A stretch of 64,000 bases of DNA, taken from assembly GCF_007858435.1 (NCBI RefSeq), contig NZ_VIGW01000003.1, positions 533,298 through 597,297 of the forward strand. The letters run 5' to 3'. The notes beneath the pieces were generated by a model. It worked only from the letters and a program-made list of their open reading frames with translations, did not search any database and had not been told where the DNA came from. Origin of the DNA: Tsukamurella asaccharolytica (GTDB lineage: Bacteria; Actinomycetota; Actinomycetes; Mycobacteriales; Mycobacteriaceae). The translations under genes and the position numbers were made by a program. The number at the start of each line of letters is the position of its first letter. Positions within the stretch are counted from its first letter, which is position 1. Positions 7,513-17,226 of this stretch are shown here, piece after piece.

Positions 7513-8250
7513 ATGCAGTTCACGAGCGGACCCGAGTACCGCGCGGTGGCAACCCCGCCGCGTACGCCTGCCGCGCCTGCCCGTAGCGCCACCGCGCGCG
7601 CCAGCGAGGCGGGGGCGAGCACCAGCCCCGGCGCGGACCGTACGCGCCGCAACGTGGCACCTGCGGCGGGCGCGAGTGCGCGCCGGTACAGAGGCGGGGT
7701 GCCTACGCCCACCGTCGCGCGAGTCGATCCCCGGCTACGGGCGGCTGCATTCCATGAGGTCGGCCACGCGGTGGTCGCCACCGTGCTCGGTGGTCGCATC
7801 CACCGTGCTGTCCTGACGCCCGACGATCCTGCCACGGCGGGGCACTGCTCGTACGACGACCTACCAGCCGCGCATGACCCCGCCATCACCTACGCGGGGC
7901 CGTACGCGGAGACCTACGCCGCAGTCGGTGGCCCGCCCACCGCGCGCAAGGTGCGCGACACGCTGCTCCGCAACCACCAGGACCACGCCAGCCTCGTGGC
8001 CGCCGGTGACCCGCGCCCCGCCGAGGTACCGAGGATCGTGGCGACGACGTGGCAGGCCATCGACGGGCTCGCCCGCCTGCTCTACCGCGAGATGACCATC
8101 AGCCAGGCCGACGTGGACGCCGCGCTGGGTCTCCCCGACGGTGAGCGCAACCCCGAGGCGCGCGAGCACGCCCTCGCCGCCATACGTGCGGGGTCGGTAC
8201 CGGGCACGTTCGAGGTCACCTCACCACGCCTGACCGACTGGAAGCTGTAG
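7513..8250 (+). CDS. HExxH zinc metallopeptidase, FtsH-peptidase-like
   Basis: A 245-residue protein with an Ala/Pro-rich, probably disordered first 70 residues and then a peptidase-like domain. The zinc motif is FHEVGHAVVA (HEVGH at residues 81-85), as in M41 peptidases. A later AGPYAETYAAVG segment matches the place of the third ligand (the GGRxAE helix of FtsH). There is no AAA+ domain and no membrane segment, so this is a stand-alone peptidase. GGAGG 8 bases before the ATG at 7513 fixes the start. Following the capsid-like gene, it could process capsid or scaffold, but no target is visible. The loss of ATPase and the fused disordered tail are unusual. Confidence 0.65.
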   Translation: MQFTSGPEYRAVATPPRTPAAPARSATARASEAGASTSPGADRTRRNVAPAAGASARRYRGGVPTPTVARVDPRLRAAAFHEVGHAVVATVLGGRIHRAVLTPDDPATAGHCSYDDLPAAHDPAITYAGPYAETYAAVGGPPTARKVRDTLLRNHQDHASLVAAGDPRPAEVPRIVATTWQAIDGLARLLYREMTISQADVDAALGLPDGERNPEAREHALAAIRAGSVPGTFEVTSPRLTDWKL

Positions 8251-8257
8251 CGACGGC

Positions 8258-8980
8258 CTACACGCCCGGCGGCGGGGGAATCGGCGCGGTGTGCTCGGTC
8301 CACTGCGTCCCGTCCCAGTAACGCAGCAGCCCCGGCGTGCCGTGGGGGTCCGCGTGCCAACCAGCGGGTGGCAGCGTCGGCGGAAGCGGCGGTGACGCTG
8401 GCACGGCCTCGGCTTGGTCCTGGGCTCCCACTTCAATCGGGGTCGCGGTCTCAGCCTTCTTGTCGGCCAGCTTGATCGCGTGCTTGAGCTCTCGATCTCG
8501 GTCCTGCCACGCTCGAATCTCCGCCGTACCGGCCCAACGATTTCGGGATGCCTTGTGCGCGGCCCGTTGTTCTCGAAGCTCCTCGGCATAGTCGCGCGCC
8601 TGCTCCGGCGTCATACCGGAGATGTTTCGCGCCTCTTCCGCCTTGCGCTCCATGCTTTCCTGCACAAGGGCGCGGGAGGTAGGTTTCGCGGGCTGCTGCG
8701 CCTGTGGCGTTTGCGCTACCGGTGCCTGCGCTGACGGTGCGCTCGGCGGCCCCCACAGCTTCGGGCTATCGGTCGGCTTGTTCACCGACCCGCAGCCGGA
8801 GCAGCGGAGCTTGCGCCGCGCGGCCGCTGCACCGATCAGGCCGACGGGACCGACCAGCACAGCACCGATTGCGGCCTTGCCGATCATCCCCGCGCCGGAT
8901 CGCCCCGCGCTCAGGTTGATGCTGCCGCACTTCCAACAGCGAAGCCGACCGTCGGCATCAATCTGGACCTCTTCGCTCAC
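8258..8980 (-). CDS. Zinc-ribbon protein with C-terminal DUF2510
   Basis: A 240-residue protein. The N-terminus carries two CxxC pairs (CWKCGS at about 15-18 and CSGCGS at about 59-62) bracketing a glycine/alanine-rich hydrophobic stretch (MIGKAAIGAVLVGPVGLIG) that may be one membrane helix. A charged helical middle (residues 105-175) follows. The C-terminus has the DUF2510 signature PAGWHADPHGTPGLLRYWDG...W. Such modular proteins are common in actinobacteria and their phages, with unknown role. It is transcribed divergently from the Cro/CI-like gene and convergently with the peptidase gene. It could be cargo or a lysogenic function of the element. Confidence 0.75.
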   Translation of the reverse strand: MSEEVQIDADGRLRCWKCGSINLSAGRSGAGMIGKAAIGAVLVGPVGLIGAAAARRKLRCSGCGSVNKPTDSPKLWGPPSAPSAQAPVAQTPQAQQPAKPTSRALVQESMERKAEEARNISGMTPEQARDYAEELREQRAAHKASRNRWAGTAEIRAWQDRDRELKHAIKLADKKAETATPIEVGAQDQAEAVPASPPLPPTLPPAGWHADPHGTPGLLRYWDGTQWTEHTAPIPPPPGV

Positions 8981-9044
8981 CGGGCATCACCTCGGAACGA
9001 GCCGCCGACCGCCGACAAGACCGGATTCTTGATCATGCCGGAAT

Positions 9045-9076
9045 GCTACTTATCAGTCTGTAGACCTACAAGTAGC
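9045..9076. promoter_or_regulatory. Nested palindromes, putative repressor operator
   Basis: Between the divergent genes at 8980 and 9100, GCTACTT (9045-9051) pairs with AAGTAGC (9070-9076). Inside it lies TGTAG-AC-CTACA (9059-9070). This arrangement fits binding of the adjacent Cro/CI-type protein and could give a genetic switch for the two directions. Confidence 0.6.
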
Positions 9077-9099
9077 AGGTCGGCAGAGTCGATGGCGCT

Positions 9100-9318
9100 A
9101 TGGAAGGCGACCTACAGCGCACCCTCGGGCGCAACTTGCGTGCGTATCGGGCCGAGCGGGCGCTGAGCCAAGAAGCCTTCGCAGACGTGCTCGGCGTCCA
9201 CCGCACCTACATGGGCGGGCTGGAACGCGGCGAGCGCAACCTGACGTTGCGGTCGGTCGAGAAGATCGCCGACACCCTCCAGCTCGATCCGCTGGTGCTG
9301 CTGCGCGACGAAGGCTGA
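9100..9318 (+). CDS. Cro/CI-type transcription regulator
   Basis: A 72-residue XRE-family protein that is essentially one HTH domain (residues 8-66), with LSQEAFADVLGVHRTYMGGLERGERNLT as the two DNA-binding helices and turn. It has no extra dimerisation or protease-sensing domain, so it is closer to Cro-like or immunity-type regulators. It lies beside nested palindromes at 9045-9076 and is divergent from the zinc-ribbon gene. It probably controls both directions and may be the element's lysogeny regulator. Confidence 0.85.
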   Translation: MEGDLQRTLGRNLRAYRAERALSQEAFADVLGVHRTYMGGLERGERNLTLRSVEKIADTLQLDPLVLLRDEG

Positions 9319-9447
9319 CCGCGCGGCGCGAACGCACGCGGGCGGCTCCGCATTTCTGGATTTTTCCGACGAGAAGTTTTGTCAGTGCGCAGCTCTAGAC
9401 TCCGCGCTAGGCGCGCCCGCCGGGTGCCCCGGATCGAGGATGTCAAC

Positions 9448-10305
9448 ATGGGAGACCCGACTACTGTTCCCGTGCCGCAGCAGGCACCACAGGTACCCGT
9501 CGAGCTGCTGATCACCCAATCGGTCGCGACGACCATCGGCGTGTTGATCGCCCTGGCCGTGGCAGTCCTGACCTATGTCAAGATGCGCCAAGACCGCAAG
9601 CGCGACGACGAACGGGCGCGTGAGGACCGAGATCGGTACGAGACGCAGCTCGCGACGCTACAGCGCGCTGAGCGCGACCGTATCGAGGCCCAGGCTCGCC
9701 GAATCGTCCCCACCGTCTTCCCGGCGGAGATGTTCGGCCCCAACGTCTGGACGGTGCGCGTCGTCAACAGCAGCAGCGCACCAATCACAGAGCTGGGCGT
9801 GCAGGTGGTCGCGTTCGACGCCGACGGGAAGGAAGTCGAAAACGGCCTGACAAAGAGTAGTGCAGTTGGCTTGGACCAAGCGATTGAGCGCATGGTGCGG
9901 CCCATCATCCGGTCCGCGATGAACGCAGGCATGGGTTCGATTCAAATGTCTGGCCCCGGACTATCGGGGCCTATCGCTGCAGCGATGGGAGCACGGGCAG
10001 ACCAAGCGGCGAACGCGGCGGCTCCGCAGATGTCCGCTCGGGTACGCGAAGCGGTGACCGGGTCAATGGTCTCTGTGTGGCCCCGGACCCTGATTCCCGA
10101 ACAGCCCGCGATCATGACCTTCGAGGCAGCAGCGGGGGTAGTCGATCTGGGGGTCCTCATCCAGTTCACGGACGAGGCGGGGTACCGCTGGATGCGCACT
10201 GACGAGACCATGCCTCAACAGATTCACGACGACACACCGCCCGCCGAGAACGGCTCTGACGAACCATCCGTGGCTGCACGGAGGTGGTGGAAGTTCTGGG
10301 CCTAG
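9448..10305 (+). CDS. Membrane-anchored hypothetical protein
   Basis: A 285-residue protein with one N-terminal membrane helix (about residues 30-49, VATTIGVLIALAVAVLTYVK) followed by a strongly charged coiled coil (50-85) and then a beta-rich globular part. The globular part has a VWTVRVVNSSSAPITELGV stretch, like an immunoglobulin-type fold, and the protein ends in basic and aromatic residues. The ATG at 9448 with an upstream GAGG is preferred to a TTG at 9379. No family is recognised. It sits in the accessory segment after the regulator and may be superinfection-exclusion, immunity or defence cargo, but that is a guess from position and topology. Confidence 0.7.
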   Translation: MGDPTTVPVPQQAPQVPVELLITQSVATTIGVLIALAVAVLTYVKMRQDRKRDDERAREDRDRYETQLATLQRAERDRIEAQARRIVPTVFPAEMFGPNVWTVRVVNSSSAPITELGVQVVAFDADGKEVENGLTKSSAVGLDQAIERMVRPIIRSAMNAGMGSIQMSGPGLSGPIAAAMGARADQAANAAAPQMSARVREAVTGSMVSVWPRTLIPEQPAIMTFEAAAGVVDLGVLIQFTDEAGYRWMRTDETMPQQIHDDTPPAENGSDEPSVAARRWWKFWA

Positions 10306-10343
10306 TCGCGCGTCACCGACGAGCCACGAGTCTTACCCTGGCG

Positions 10344-11177
10344 CTACCCTTCCACGCCGGGCTCGTTGCCCTTGGCCGCAATATCAATCTCACTGCCCGC
10401 TGGCCTACCGTCAGTCCACCGCTGGTCCTGTGCGGAGTAGAGGGACACAGTCGGCTTTCGCGTACTCTCACCGGCCTTCTTGCGCCCACTGTAGGAAACC
10501 CGGTATTCAGCGGGGTCTCCGCTTGTTCTCCTGAAAGTCAGAATCCACGGAACGCCCTGCAACCCGCCCGACTTGTTGTACGGCCGAAATGACCCGACAA
10601 GATTGCCGACCGTCCAGGACCCGCTAGCGTTGCCGTCGCGCCACCAATTCACCACATCCGCGAGGACCTTCAGCGGTACCGCCGACGGCAGTCTGTACTC
10701 CCCCTGCTCTTCGATCTCGATGATGCCGGTCGAATCTGCATCGTCTACTTCAAGATCATCGACGGCAGAATCTTGCTCATTCCCGTCACGCGCCTCGTCC
10801 GGACCGGGGGCTTGAGACGCGGCGAAAGCCCCCTGCATCTCCTGCAGTAGTACCGCCGACTCAGTCGTACGTCGCGAGATTGCGTCAAGAAGGGTCCTCT
10901 GCCGTCTGTTCTCGCGCTCTCCTTGACGCTTCTGGGCCTGGTAAATCGTCACCGCGAGACCCGCGCCCAGCGCCGTGATTCCCAGCGACAGAACGCCCAG
11001 TGCGTCCAGCCCGTTATCCAATACCTCACCCAACTTGAGCAGCCAGATCACCAGCGCGGCGGCTCCGAGAAGGTACAGGACCAACTCGGCAACTCTCGCA
11101 AGCTTCTCCCACACCAGAGACCGCTTCGCCCGCGCCTCACCCCCAGGGGCGGCAGCGTCGCCGTCACGTAAGTCCAA
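10344..11177 (-). CDS. Two-helix membrane protein with soluble C-terminal domain
   Basis: A 277-residue protein of unknown function. Two membrane helices lie at about residues 28-47 (VAELVLYLLGAAALVIWLL) and 58-80. They are followed by a basic stretch (KRQGERENRRQRT), an acidic linker (about 120-160), and a folded C-terminal domain with DVVNWWRDGN and WILTFRR segments. It appears to start at TTG (11177), with GAAGG 8 bases upstream; no better in-frame ATG exists. It is convergent with the other membrane-anchored gene and close to the element's right edge, a usual place for cargo genes. Confidence 0.7.
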   Translation of the reverse strand: MDLRDGDAAAPGGEARAKRSLVWEKLARVAELVLYLLGAAALVIWLLKLGEVLDNGLDALGVLSLGITALGAGLAVTIYQAQKRQGERENRRQRTLLDAISRRTTESAVLLQEMQGAFAASQAPGPDEARDGNEQDSAVDDLEVDDADSTGIIEIEEQGEYRLPSAVPLKVLADVVNWWRDGNASGSWTVGNLVGSFRPYNKSGGLQGVPWILTFRRTSGDPAEYRVSYSGRKKAGESTRKPTVSLYSAQDQRWTDGRPAGSEIDIAAKGNEPGVEG

Positions 11178-11185
11178 AGTCAGCC

Positions 11186-11205
11186 CTTCGACGTAGGCGT
11201 CGAAG
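11186..11205. other. Inverted repeat near the element's right edge
   Basis: CTTCGAC (11186-11192) and GTCGAAG (11199-11205) flank GTAGGC. It lies just upstream of the TTG-start membrane gene and 34 bases from the flavodoxin stop. It may be an operator, a terminator for the flavodoxin gene read leftward, or part of an integration site. Confidence 0.35.
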
Positions 11206-11238
11206 CGCCTCTGTTCGTGTTGTCATTCCGTCCTACCC

Positions 11239-11712
11239 CTACATGAGCTGAGCGGCGACCGTCGCGCCGAGGTTCCAGCACGCCTCCAGGTCGGCCTTCG
11301 ACGGCTTGCCAGACACGACCACGTTGGGCGTGACCTTCTCCCAGCCGAGGCCGCCGGTGATCGAATCGGCCGCCCGCTCGGCCCCCTCGGTGCCCTCGTT
11401 GCCGTGGACGTAGAAGCCCCACGGCCGCCCCCGCGTGGAGTCGAGGCACGGGTAGTAGATGTTGTCGAGCCCGTGCTTGAGCGCGCCGCTGAGGTACCCG
11501 AGGTTCGCCGGGGTGCCGAGCACGTAGCCGTCGGCCTCCAGCACGTCGGCGGGCGACAGCGTGAGCGCAGCACGCCGCACGACTTCCACGCCCTCGATGT
11601 CAGGATCGGTCGCCCCCGCCACCACGGCCTCGAACATCTCCTGGCAGTGGGGCGAAGGCGTGTGGTGCACGATCAGGAGACGGTGCGGGGCGGCGGAATC
11701 AGGCGCTGACAT
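11239..11712 (-). CDS. Flavodoxin-like protein (Rv2771c family), intact copy
   Basis: A 157-residue flavodoxin-fold protein. It has an N-terminal strand and phosphate loop (LLIVHHTPSPHC), a GYVLGTPANLGYLSGALKH flavin-contact loop, and a C-terminal helix ending in the stop. It probably binds FMN and acts as a small oxidoreductase. A purine-rich GGGGG site precedes the ATG at 11710-11712. The gene overlaps the 3' end of a second, truncated copy (11699-11965). The two differ at many scattered positions, so this is not a recent duplication. In M. tuberculosis one gene of this kind follows dapB and Rv2772c. This copy may belong to the mobile element and replace the interrupted one. Confidence 0.85.
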   Translation of the reverse strand: MSAPDSAAPHRLLIVHHTPSPHCQEMFEAVVAGATDPDIEGVEVVRRAALTLSPADVLEADGYVLGTPANLGYLSGALKHGLDNIYYPCLDSTRGRPWGFYVHGNEGTEGAERAADSITGGLGWEKVTPNVVVSGKPSKADLEACWNLGATVAAQLM

Positions 11713-11761
11713 CGGCAGACCCCCTATTACAGGGGTATTTGACATTGAAGTGCTTGAGCGC
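11473..11761. other. Shared 12-mer at the split flavodoxin genes, candidate att core
   Basis: GTGCTTGAGCGC occurs at 11473-11484 in the intact flavodoxin gene and at 11750-11761 in the truncated one, exactly where the truncated reading frame loses most similarity. The DNA between 11715 and 11749 is unusually AT-rich and includes a CCCCT-ATTAC-AGGGG hairpin. This may be a site-specific recombination junction. The matching left end would lie outside the window. Confidence 0.35.
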
Positions 11762-11964
11762 ACCGGAGATGTAGCCGAGGTTCGCGGGCGAGCCGAGCAC
11801 GTAGCCGTCGGCGGCCAGCACATCCGAGGCGGTGACCGCCAATGCTGCGCGGCGCACCACCTCCACGCCCTCGATGTCCGGATCGGTGGCTCCCGCGATC
11901 ACCGCCTCGAACATCTCCTGGCAATGCGGAGACGGCGTGTGGTGGATCACGAGGAGCACGGCCA

Positions 11965-11965
<1 letters not shown>
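11699..11965 (-). pseudogene. 5' fragment of a second flavodoxin-like gene
   Basis: An 88-residue frame whose first 73 residues closely parallel the intact copy (VIHHTPSPHCQEMFEAV, DGYVLGSPANLGYISGALKH) and then depart into a short tail before stopping. The last half of the flavodoxin fold is missing, so the protein is probably not functional. It begins with an ATG that shares a base with the TGA of the upstream membrane-protein gene, the native arrangement, so this is likely the chromosomal original, cut by insertion or deletion. A faint resemblance continues past the break (NVKYPC against NIYYPC), so a simple deletion is the alternative. Confidence 0.75.
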
Positions 11966-13587
<1,622 letters not shown>

Positions 13588-13597
13588 TGTTGCGCGC

Positions 13598-14569
13598 ATG
13601 GACGTGACCATCCGGACCTTCGTCGGCGACGCGGACGCCTGCTTCGACGTCGTCCACCACGCCGCGACGGACGCCGCCACGCGGGCGCTGGCAGCACGGT
13701 CGGGCCTGGTCTGGGTGGACGTGCTCGACCCGACCGAGGAGGAGTTCGCCCCCTTCGTCGCGACGATGGGGCTGGACAAGCTGGCGGTGGAGGACGCTCT
13801 CACCGTGCACGAGCGCCCGAAGTCCCTGCGCTACGGCGAGATCATGTTCGTCACGGTCTACACGATCACCGAGGACGGCACCACCAGCCGGCTCTCGCTG
13901 TTCCTCTTCGAGCACGGGGTCCTGACGGTGCGCCTGGGCCACGGCTTCCCCGTCGAGGAGGTCGCGGCCACCATCTCGGACAACGCGGATCTGCTGCAGT
14001 ACGGACCGAAGTCCCTGGAGCTGATGCTGTTGGATGCGGTCGTCGACGGCTACACGGCCCGAATCACGGCGGTGGACGAACGTCTCGACGACGTGGAGAC
14101 CTTCCTGTTCGACGGCCGCTCCAGCGACCGCGTCTCTCAGGTCACCTTCGACCTGCACAAGCAGGTGGGCGCCCTGCGCCGCATCGTGCTGCCGATGCGC
14201 GACGTCGTGGGCTCGGTCCTGCGACGGGTGTCCGTGGCGCCCGACCTGCGCGAGTTGCTGCCCTACGCCGAGGACGTCTACGACCACACGATGCGCGCAG
14301 CGGACTGGACCGAGGGCCTGCGCGACGCCGTGGAATCGGTCCGCTCGACCAACCTGGCGCTGGTGGACAACCAGCTCAACACCGTGATGAAGAAGCTCAC
14401 CAGCTGGGCCGCGATCATCGCTGTCCCCACCGCGATCACCGGCTACTTCGGCCAGAACGTGCCGTATCCGGGATTCGGCAAGGAGTGGGGTTTCTGGCTG
14501 AGCCTGCTGACGATGCTCGCCCTGGCCGGGGGGCTCTACGCGGCGTTCAAGCGCCGCGGCTGGCTCTGA
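13598..14569 (+). CDS. corA: CorA-family magnesium/divalent metal channel
   Basis: A 323-residue membrane protein. A long cytoplasmic domain (1-260) with the helical CorA funnel is followed by two membrane helices (about 266-285 and 296-315). The signature loop after the first is YFGQN, so the usual YGMN is GQN here; the essential Gly and Asn are kept. The tail ends in basic residues (KRRGWL). It forms a pentameric channel for Mg2+ or Co2+ uptake, or, as in ZntB-like members with variant loops, Zn2+ transport. The ATG at 13598 is in frame with the start of the broken YjbR gene, but nothing suggests a natural fusion. Confidence 0.9.
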   Translation: MDVTIRTFVGDADACFDVVHHAATDAATRALAARSGLVWVDVLDPTEEEFAPFVATMGLDKLAVEDALTVHERPKSLRYGEIMFVTVYTITEDGTTSRLSLFLFEHGVLTVRLGHGFPVEEVAATISDNADLLQYGPKSLELMLLDAVVDGYTARITAVDERLDDVETFLFDGRSSDRVSQVTFDLHKQVGALRRIVLPMRDVVGSVLRRVSVAPDLRELLPYAEDVYDHTMRAADWTEGLRDAVESVRSTNLALVDNQLNTVMKKLTSWAAIIAVPTAITGYFGQNVPYPGFGKEWGFWLSLLTMLALAGGLYAAFKRRGWL

Positions 14570-14613
14570 CCCTCGACCGGCGGCCGAGCCGTCGCAACCT
14601 CTAAGCTCTTCGC

Positions 14614-15105
14614 ATGGCCGGTTCGCCCGTTTCCCGCCCGTCCTTCCACCCTCTCGCCCTGCTCGTCTCGCTCGCCGCGGTCGCGGTGGTGGCGCTGCTG
14701 GGCGGGCTCGCCTCGGCGGACGCGGCAGCGGACTACGCGCAGCTCGCCCAGCCCTCGTGGGCACCGCCGAGCTGGCTCTTCGGCCCCGCGTGGAGCGCGC
14801 TGTACCTGCTCATGGCCGTCGCGGCGTGGCTGGTGTGGCGAGTCGATCCGTCACCGCGAAACCGCGCTATCCAGGTGTACGCGCTGCAGTTGCTGGTGAA
14901 CCTGTCCTGGTCGCCGCTGTTCTTCGGTCTGGAGCTGCGCGGCGTGGCCCTCGCCGTGATCCTGCTCCTCGACGTCCTCGTCGTGGTGACGATCGTGCTG
15001 TTCTGGCGGGTCCGCCGCTCAGCCGCGGTGTTGTTGCTCCCCTACCTCGGCTGGATCCTGTTCGCCACCGCGCTCAACTACGCGGTCTGGTCCCTCAACT
15101 CCTGA
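14614..15105 (+). CDS. tspO: TspO/MBR family tryptophan-rich sensory protein
   Basis: A 163-residue protein with five membrane helices. It carries the family's WAPPSWLFGPAW segment (about residues 49-60), a YLLMAVAAWLVW helix and the NLSWSPLFFG motif, and it ends in GWILFATALNYAVWSLN. TspO proteins bind porphyrins and steroids and are linked to tetrapyrrole and oxidative-stress responses. The 3' end overlaps the end of the convergent MMPL gene by 87 bases. Confidence 0.93.
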   Translation: MAGSPVSRPSFHPLALLVSLAAVAVVALLGGLASADAAADYAQLAQPSWAPPSWLFGPAWSALYLLMAVAAWLVWRVDPSPRNRAIQVYALQLLVNLSWSPLFFGLELRGVALAVILLLDVLVVVTIVLFWRVRRSAAVLLLPYLGWILFATALNYAVWSLNS

Positions 15106-17226
15106 AACATGCCCGCGCGGCCACCAGTTGGCCGTGCCCGCGATCCGCATGAACGCGGGCAGCAGCACGAGCCGCACCAGGGTCGCGTCGAGCAGCACGG
15201 CGATGGCGAGCCCCACCCCGAGCATCCGCATGAACGAGACCTCGGAGAAGCCGATCGCCGCGAAGACCACGGCCATGAGCAGCGCGGCGGCCGTGACCAC
15301 CCGCGCCGTGCTCGCGATGCCGCGGGCCACGGCCTCGTCGTTGGCGGCGCGGTCCCGGCCGGGCAGGCGCTTCCACTCCTCGCGGATCCGGGAGAGCAGG
15401 AACACCTCGTAGTCCATCGACAAGCCGAAGGCGATGCAGAACATCAGCACGGGCATGTCCGCGATGAGGTACCCGGTGACCGTCGTCCCGAGCCCGCCGA
15501 GGTTCCCCTCCTGGAAGATCCAGACCATCGCTCCGAAGGTCGCCGTCAACGAGAGCACATTGAGCACCAGGGCTTTCAGCGGCAGCAGCACGCTCCCCGT
15601 GAGCAGGAACAGCAGCAGGAAGGTGGTCACCGCGATCGCCGCGAGCACCCGCGGCACCGCCCCGAGGATCGAGTCCACGGCGTCCCGGTCCGCCTGCGCC
15701 GCACCGGCGAACAGCGTCGGGGCCGGCGCCGGCACCGCCCGCAGCGCGTCCAATTGGGCGCGACCCTCCTCCGACCGCGGGTCGTGCTCGCTCGCCACCG
15801 TCACCAGGCGTGCGAACCCCGACCGTGCCGTCGGATCGCCGTCGGCGACGCGGGTGCCGCGCAGCCACGTCCCGTCGGGTCCGGTGACCGGCCCGGTGCC
15901 CGCGGTCCGCGACAGGTCTCGGGCGTAGTCCTCGGTGCCCGACGGTGCGCCCTCGGGCAGCAGAATCAGCACGTCGGCGGCCGGATTCGGCCGGAATCCT
16001 TCACGCAGCTCGTCGCCGACCACGTGCGACGACGCCGCGGTCGGCAGCGCTCGGTCGTCGGGGTAGCCCAGCTTGGCGCCGAAGAAGGGCGCACCGAGCG
16101 CGAGCAGCAGCACCACGACGGCGAGACCGAGCAGGACCGCACGGCGCTGCACGGCGCGCACCGCCCGGTACCACCGGGACTCGTCCGTGGGACGGGGGCC
16201 GCGGCCCACGCGGAGCCGGTCGATCCGATTGCCCAGCAGGGTCAGGATCGCGGGCGTCACCACCAGCGTGGCGAAGGCCGTGAAGGCGACGACCACCAGG
16301 CCCGCGTAGGCGAAGGAACGCAGGAAGTACATCGGGAACAGCACCATCGACGCCAGACTGAGCCCCACCGTCACGGCGGAGAACAGCACGGTGCGCCCGG
16401 CGGTCGCCATCGCAGTGACGAGGGCCTCTTCCCGGCCGCGGCCCGGCACCTCCTCCCGGTACCGGCTCACCACCAGCAGGGTGTAATCGATGGCGAGAGC
16501 CAGGCTCATCGCTGTGATGAGGTTGAGCGCGAACACCGAGACGTCGGTGGCCTCGGCCACGAGCCGGAGCAACCCCGAGGTCGCGATGATGGCGGCGATC
16601 CCCACGACGACGGGCACCGCGGCGGCGACGAGCCCGCCGAAGGCCCACACGAGCACCAGGAAGGTGAGCGGCAGGGCGATCAGTTCCGCGCGGACCAGGT
16701 CCTCGCCCGACTGCTCGTTGATCTGCAGGTAGGTCATCGACTCGCCGCCCGCCTCGACACGCACCCCGTCGGGCGGGCTCGGCATTCCGTCCACGATCGC
16801 GCGGGCGTGGTCTGGAGCCTCCCCCGTACCCCCGATCAGGCTCGCCACGACGAGCCCTGTGCGGCCGTCCGCCGAGGTCAGGCGCGCGGCGGCCGCGGGG
16901 TCGGACCAGGGCGAAACGGCGGATTGCACCGTCGGCGTGCGCCGGAGGCCATCCGTGACCGCACGTCCGTACTCGGCGGCGGCGGACGCCGCCTCGGGGT
17001 TCTGCGCGCGCACCGTGAGGACGAGCGAGGAGCCGCCGCGCCGGAAGTCGTCCTCCAGGCTCTGCTGCGCCCGCGCGGATTCGGCGGCCGGGTCGGTGCT
17101 GCCGCCGCTGCGTAGCGCGTCGCCGACGCCCGCTCCGAGCCACCCCAGCACCACGAGCAGGAGTAGCGACGCCGCGAGCACGGTGCGGGGTCGCGCGGCG
17201 ACGGCGCGGGTGAGGCGGGTGATCAC
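15019..17226 (-). CDS. MMPL-family (RND) transporter
   Basis: A 735-residue inner-membrane exporter with two repeats of one plus five helices and two large periplasmic loops (about 35-170 and 370-520). The N-terminal RxxxA segment and central helices with polar residues (MSLALAIDYTLLVVSRY, and FGLSMDYEVFLLSRI in the second half) supply the proton-relay Asp-Tyr pairs typical of MMPL. It begins with a GTG overlapping the acyltransferase stop, so it is the third gene of a coupled operon and most likely exports that operon's acylated product. The last 25 or so residues extend antisense into tspO and look unlike the family. Confidence 0.92.
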   Translation of the reverse strand: MITRLTRAVAARPRTVLAASLLLLVVLGWLGAGVGDALRSGGSTDPAAESARAQQSLEDDFRRGGSSLVLTVRAQNPEAASAAAEYGRAVTDGLRRTPTVQSAVSPWSDPAAAARLTSADGRTGLVVASLIGGTGEAPDHARAIVDGMPSPPDGVRVEAGGESMTYLQINEQSGEDLVRAELIALPLTFLVLVWAFGGLVAAAVPVVVGIAAIIATSGLLRLVAEATDVSVFALNLITAMSLALAIDYTLLVVSRYREEVPGRGREEALVTAMATAGRTVLFSAVTVGLSLASMVLFPMYFLRSFAYAGLVVVAFTAFATLVVTPAILTLLGNRIDRLRVGRGPRPTDESRWYRAVRAVQRRAVLLGLAVVVLLLALGAPFFGAKLGYPDDRALPTAASSHVVGDELREGFRPNPAADVLILLPEGAPSGTEDYARDLSRTAGTGPVTGPDGTWLRGTRVADGDPTARSGFARLVTVASEHDPRSEEGRAQLDALRAVPAPAPTLFAGAAQADRDAVDSILGAVPRVLAAIAVTTFLLLFLLTGSVLLPLKALVLNVLSLTATFGAMVWIFQEGNLGGLGTTVTGYLIADMPVLMFCIAFGLSMDYEVFLLSRIREEWKRLPGRDRAANDEAVARGIASTARVVTAAALLMAVVFAAIGFSEVSFMRMLGVGLAIAVLLDATLVRLVLLPAFMRIAGTANWWPRGHVSGVEGPDRVVERGGEQDPAEVGEQQHRG

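Noticed and set aside
5703-7889. Minus-strand frame of 728 codons opposite the capsid-like genes
   Set aside because: Low-complexity Ala/Arg/Gly translation, no start signal, and opposite genes with ribosome sites and recognisable features.
15109-17115. Plus-strand frame of 668 codons opposite the MMPL gene
   Set aside because: His/Arg/Glu-rich shadow of high-GC codons; the opposite strand has an unmistakable transporter.
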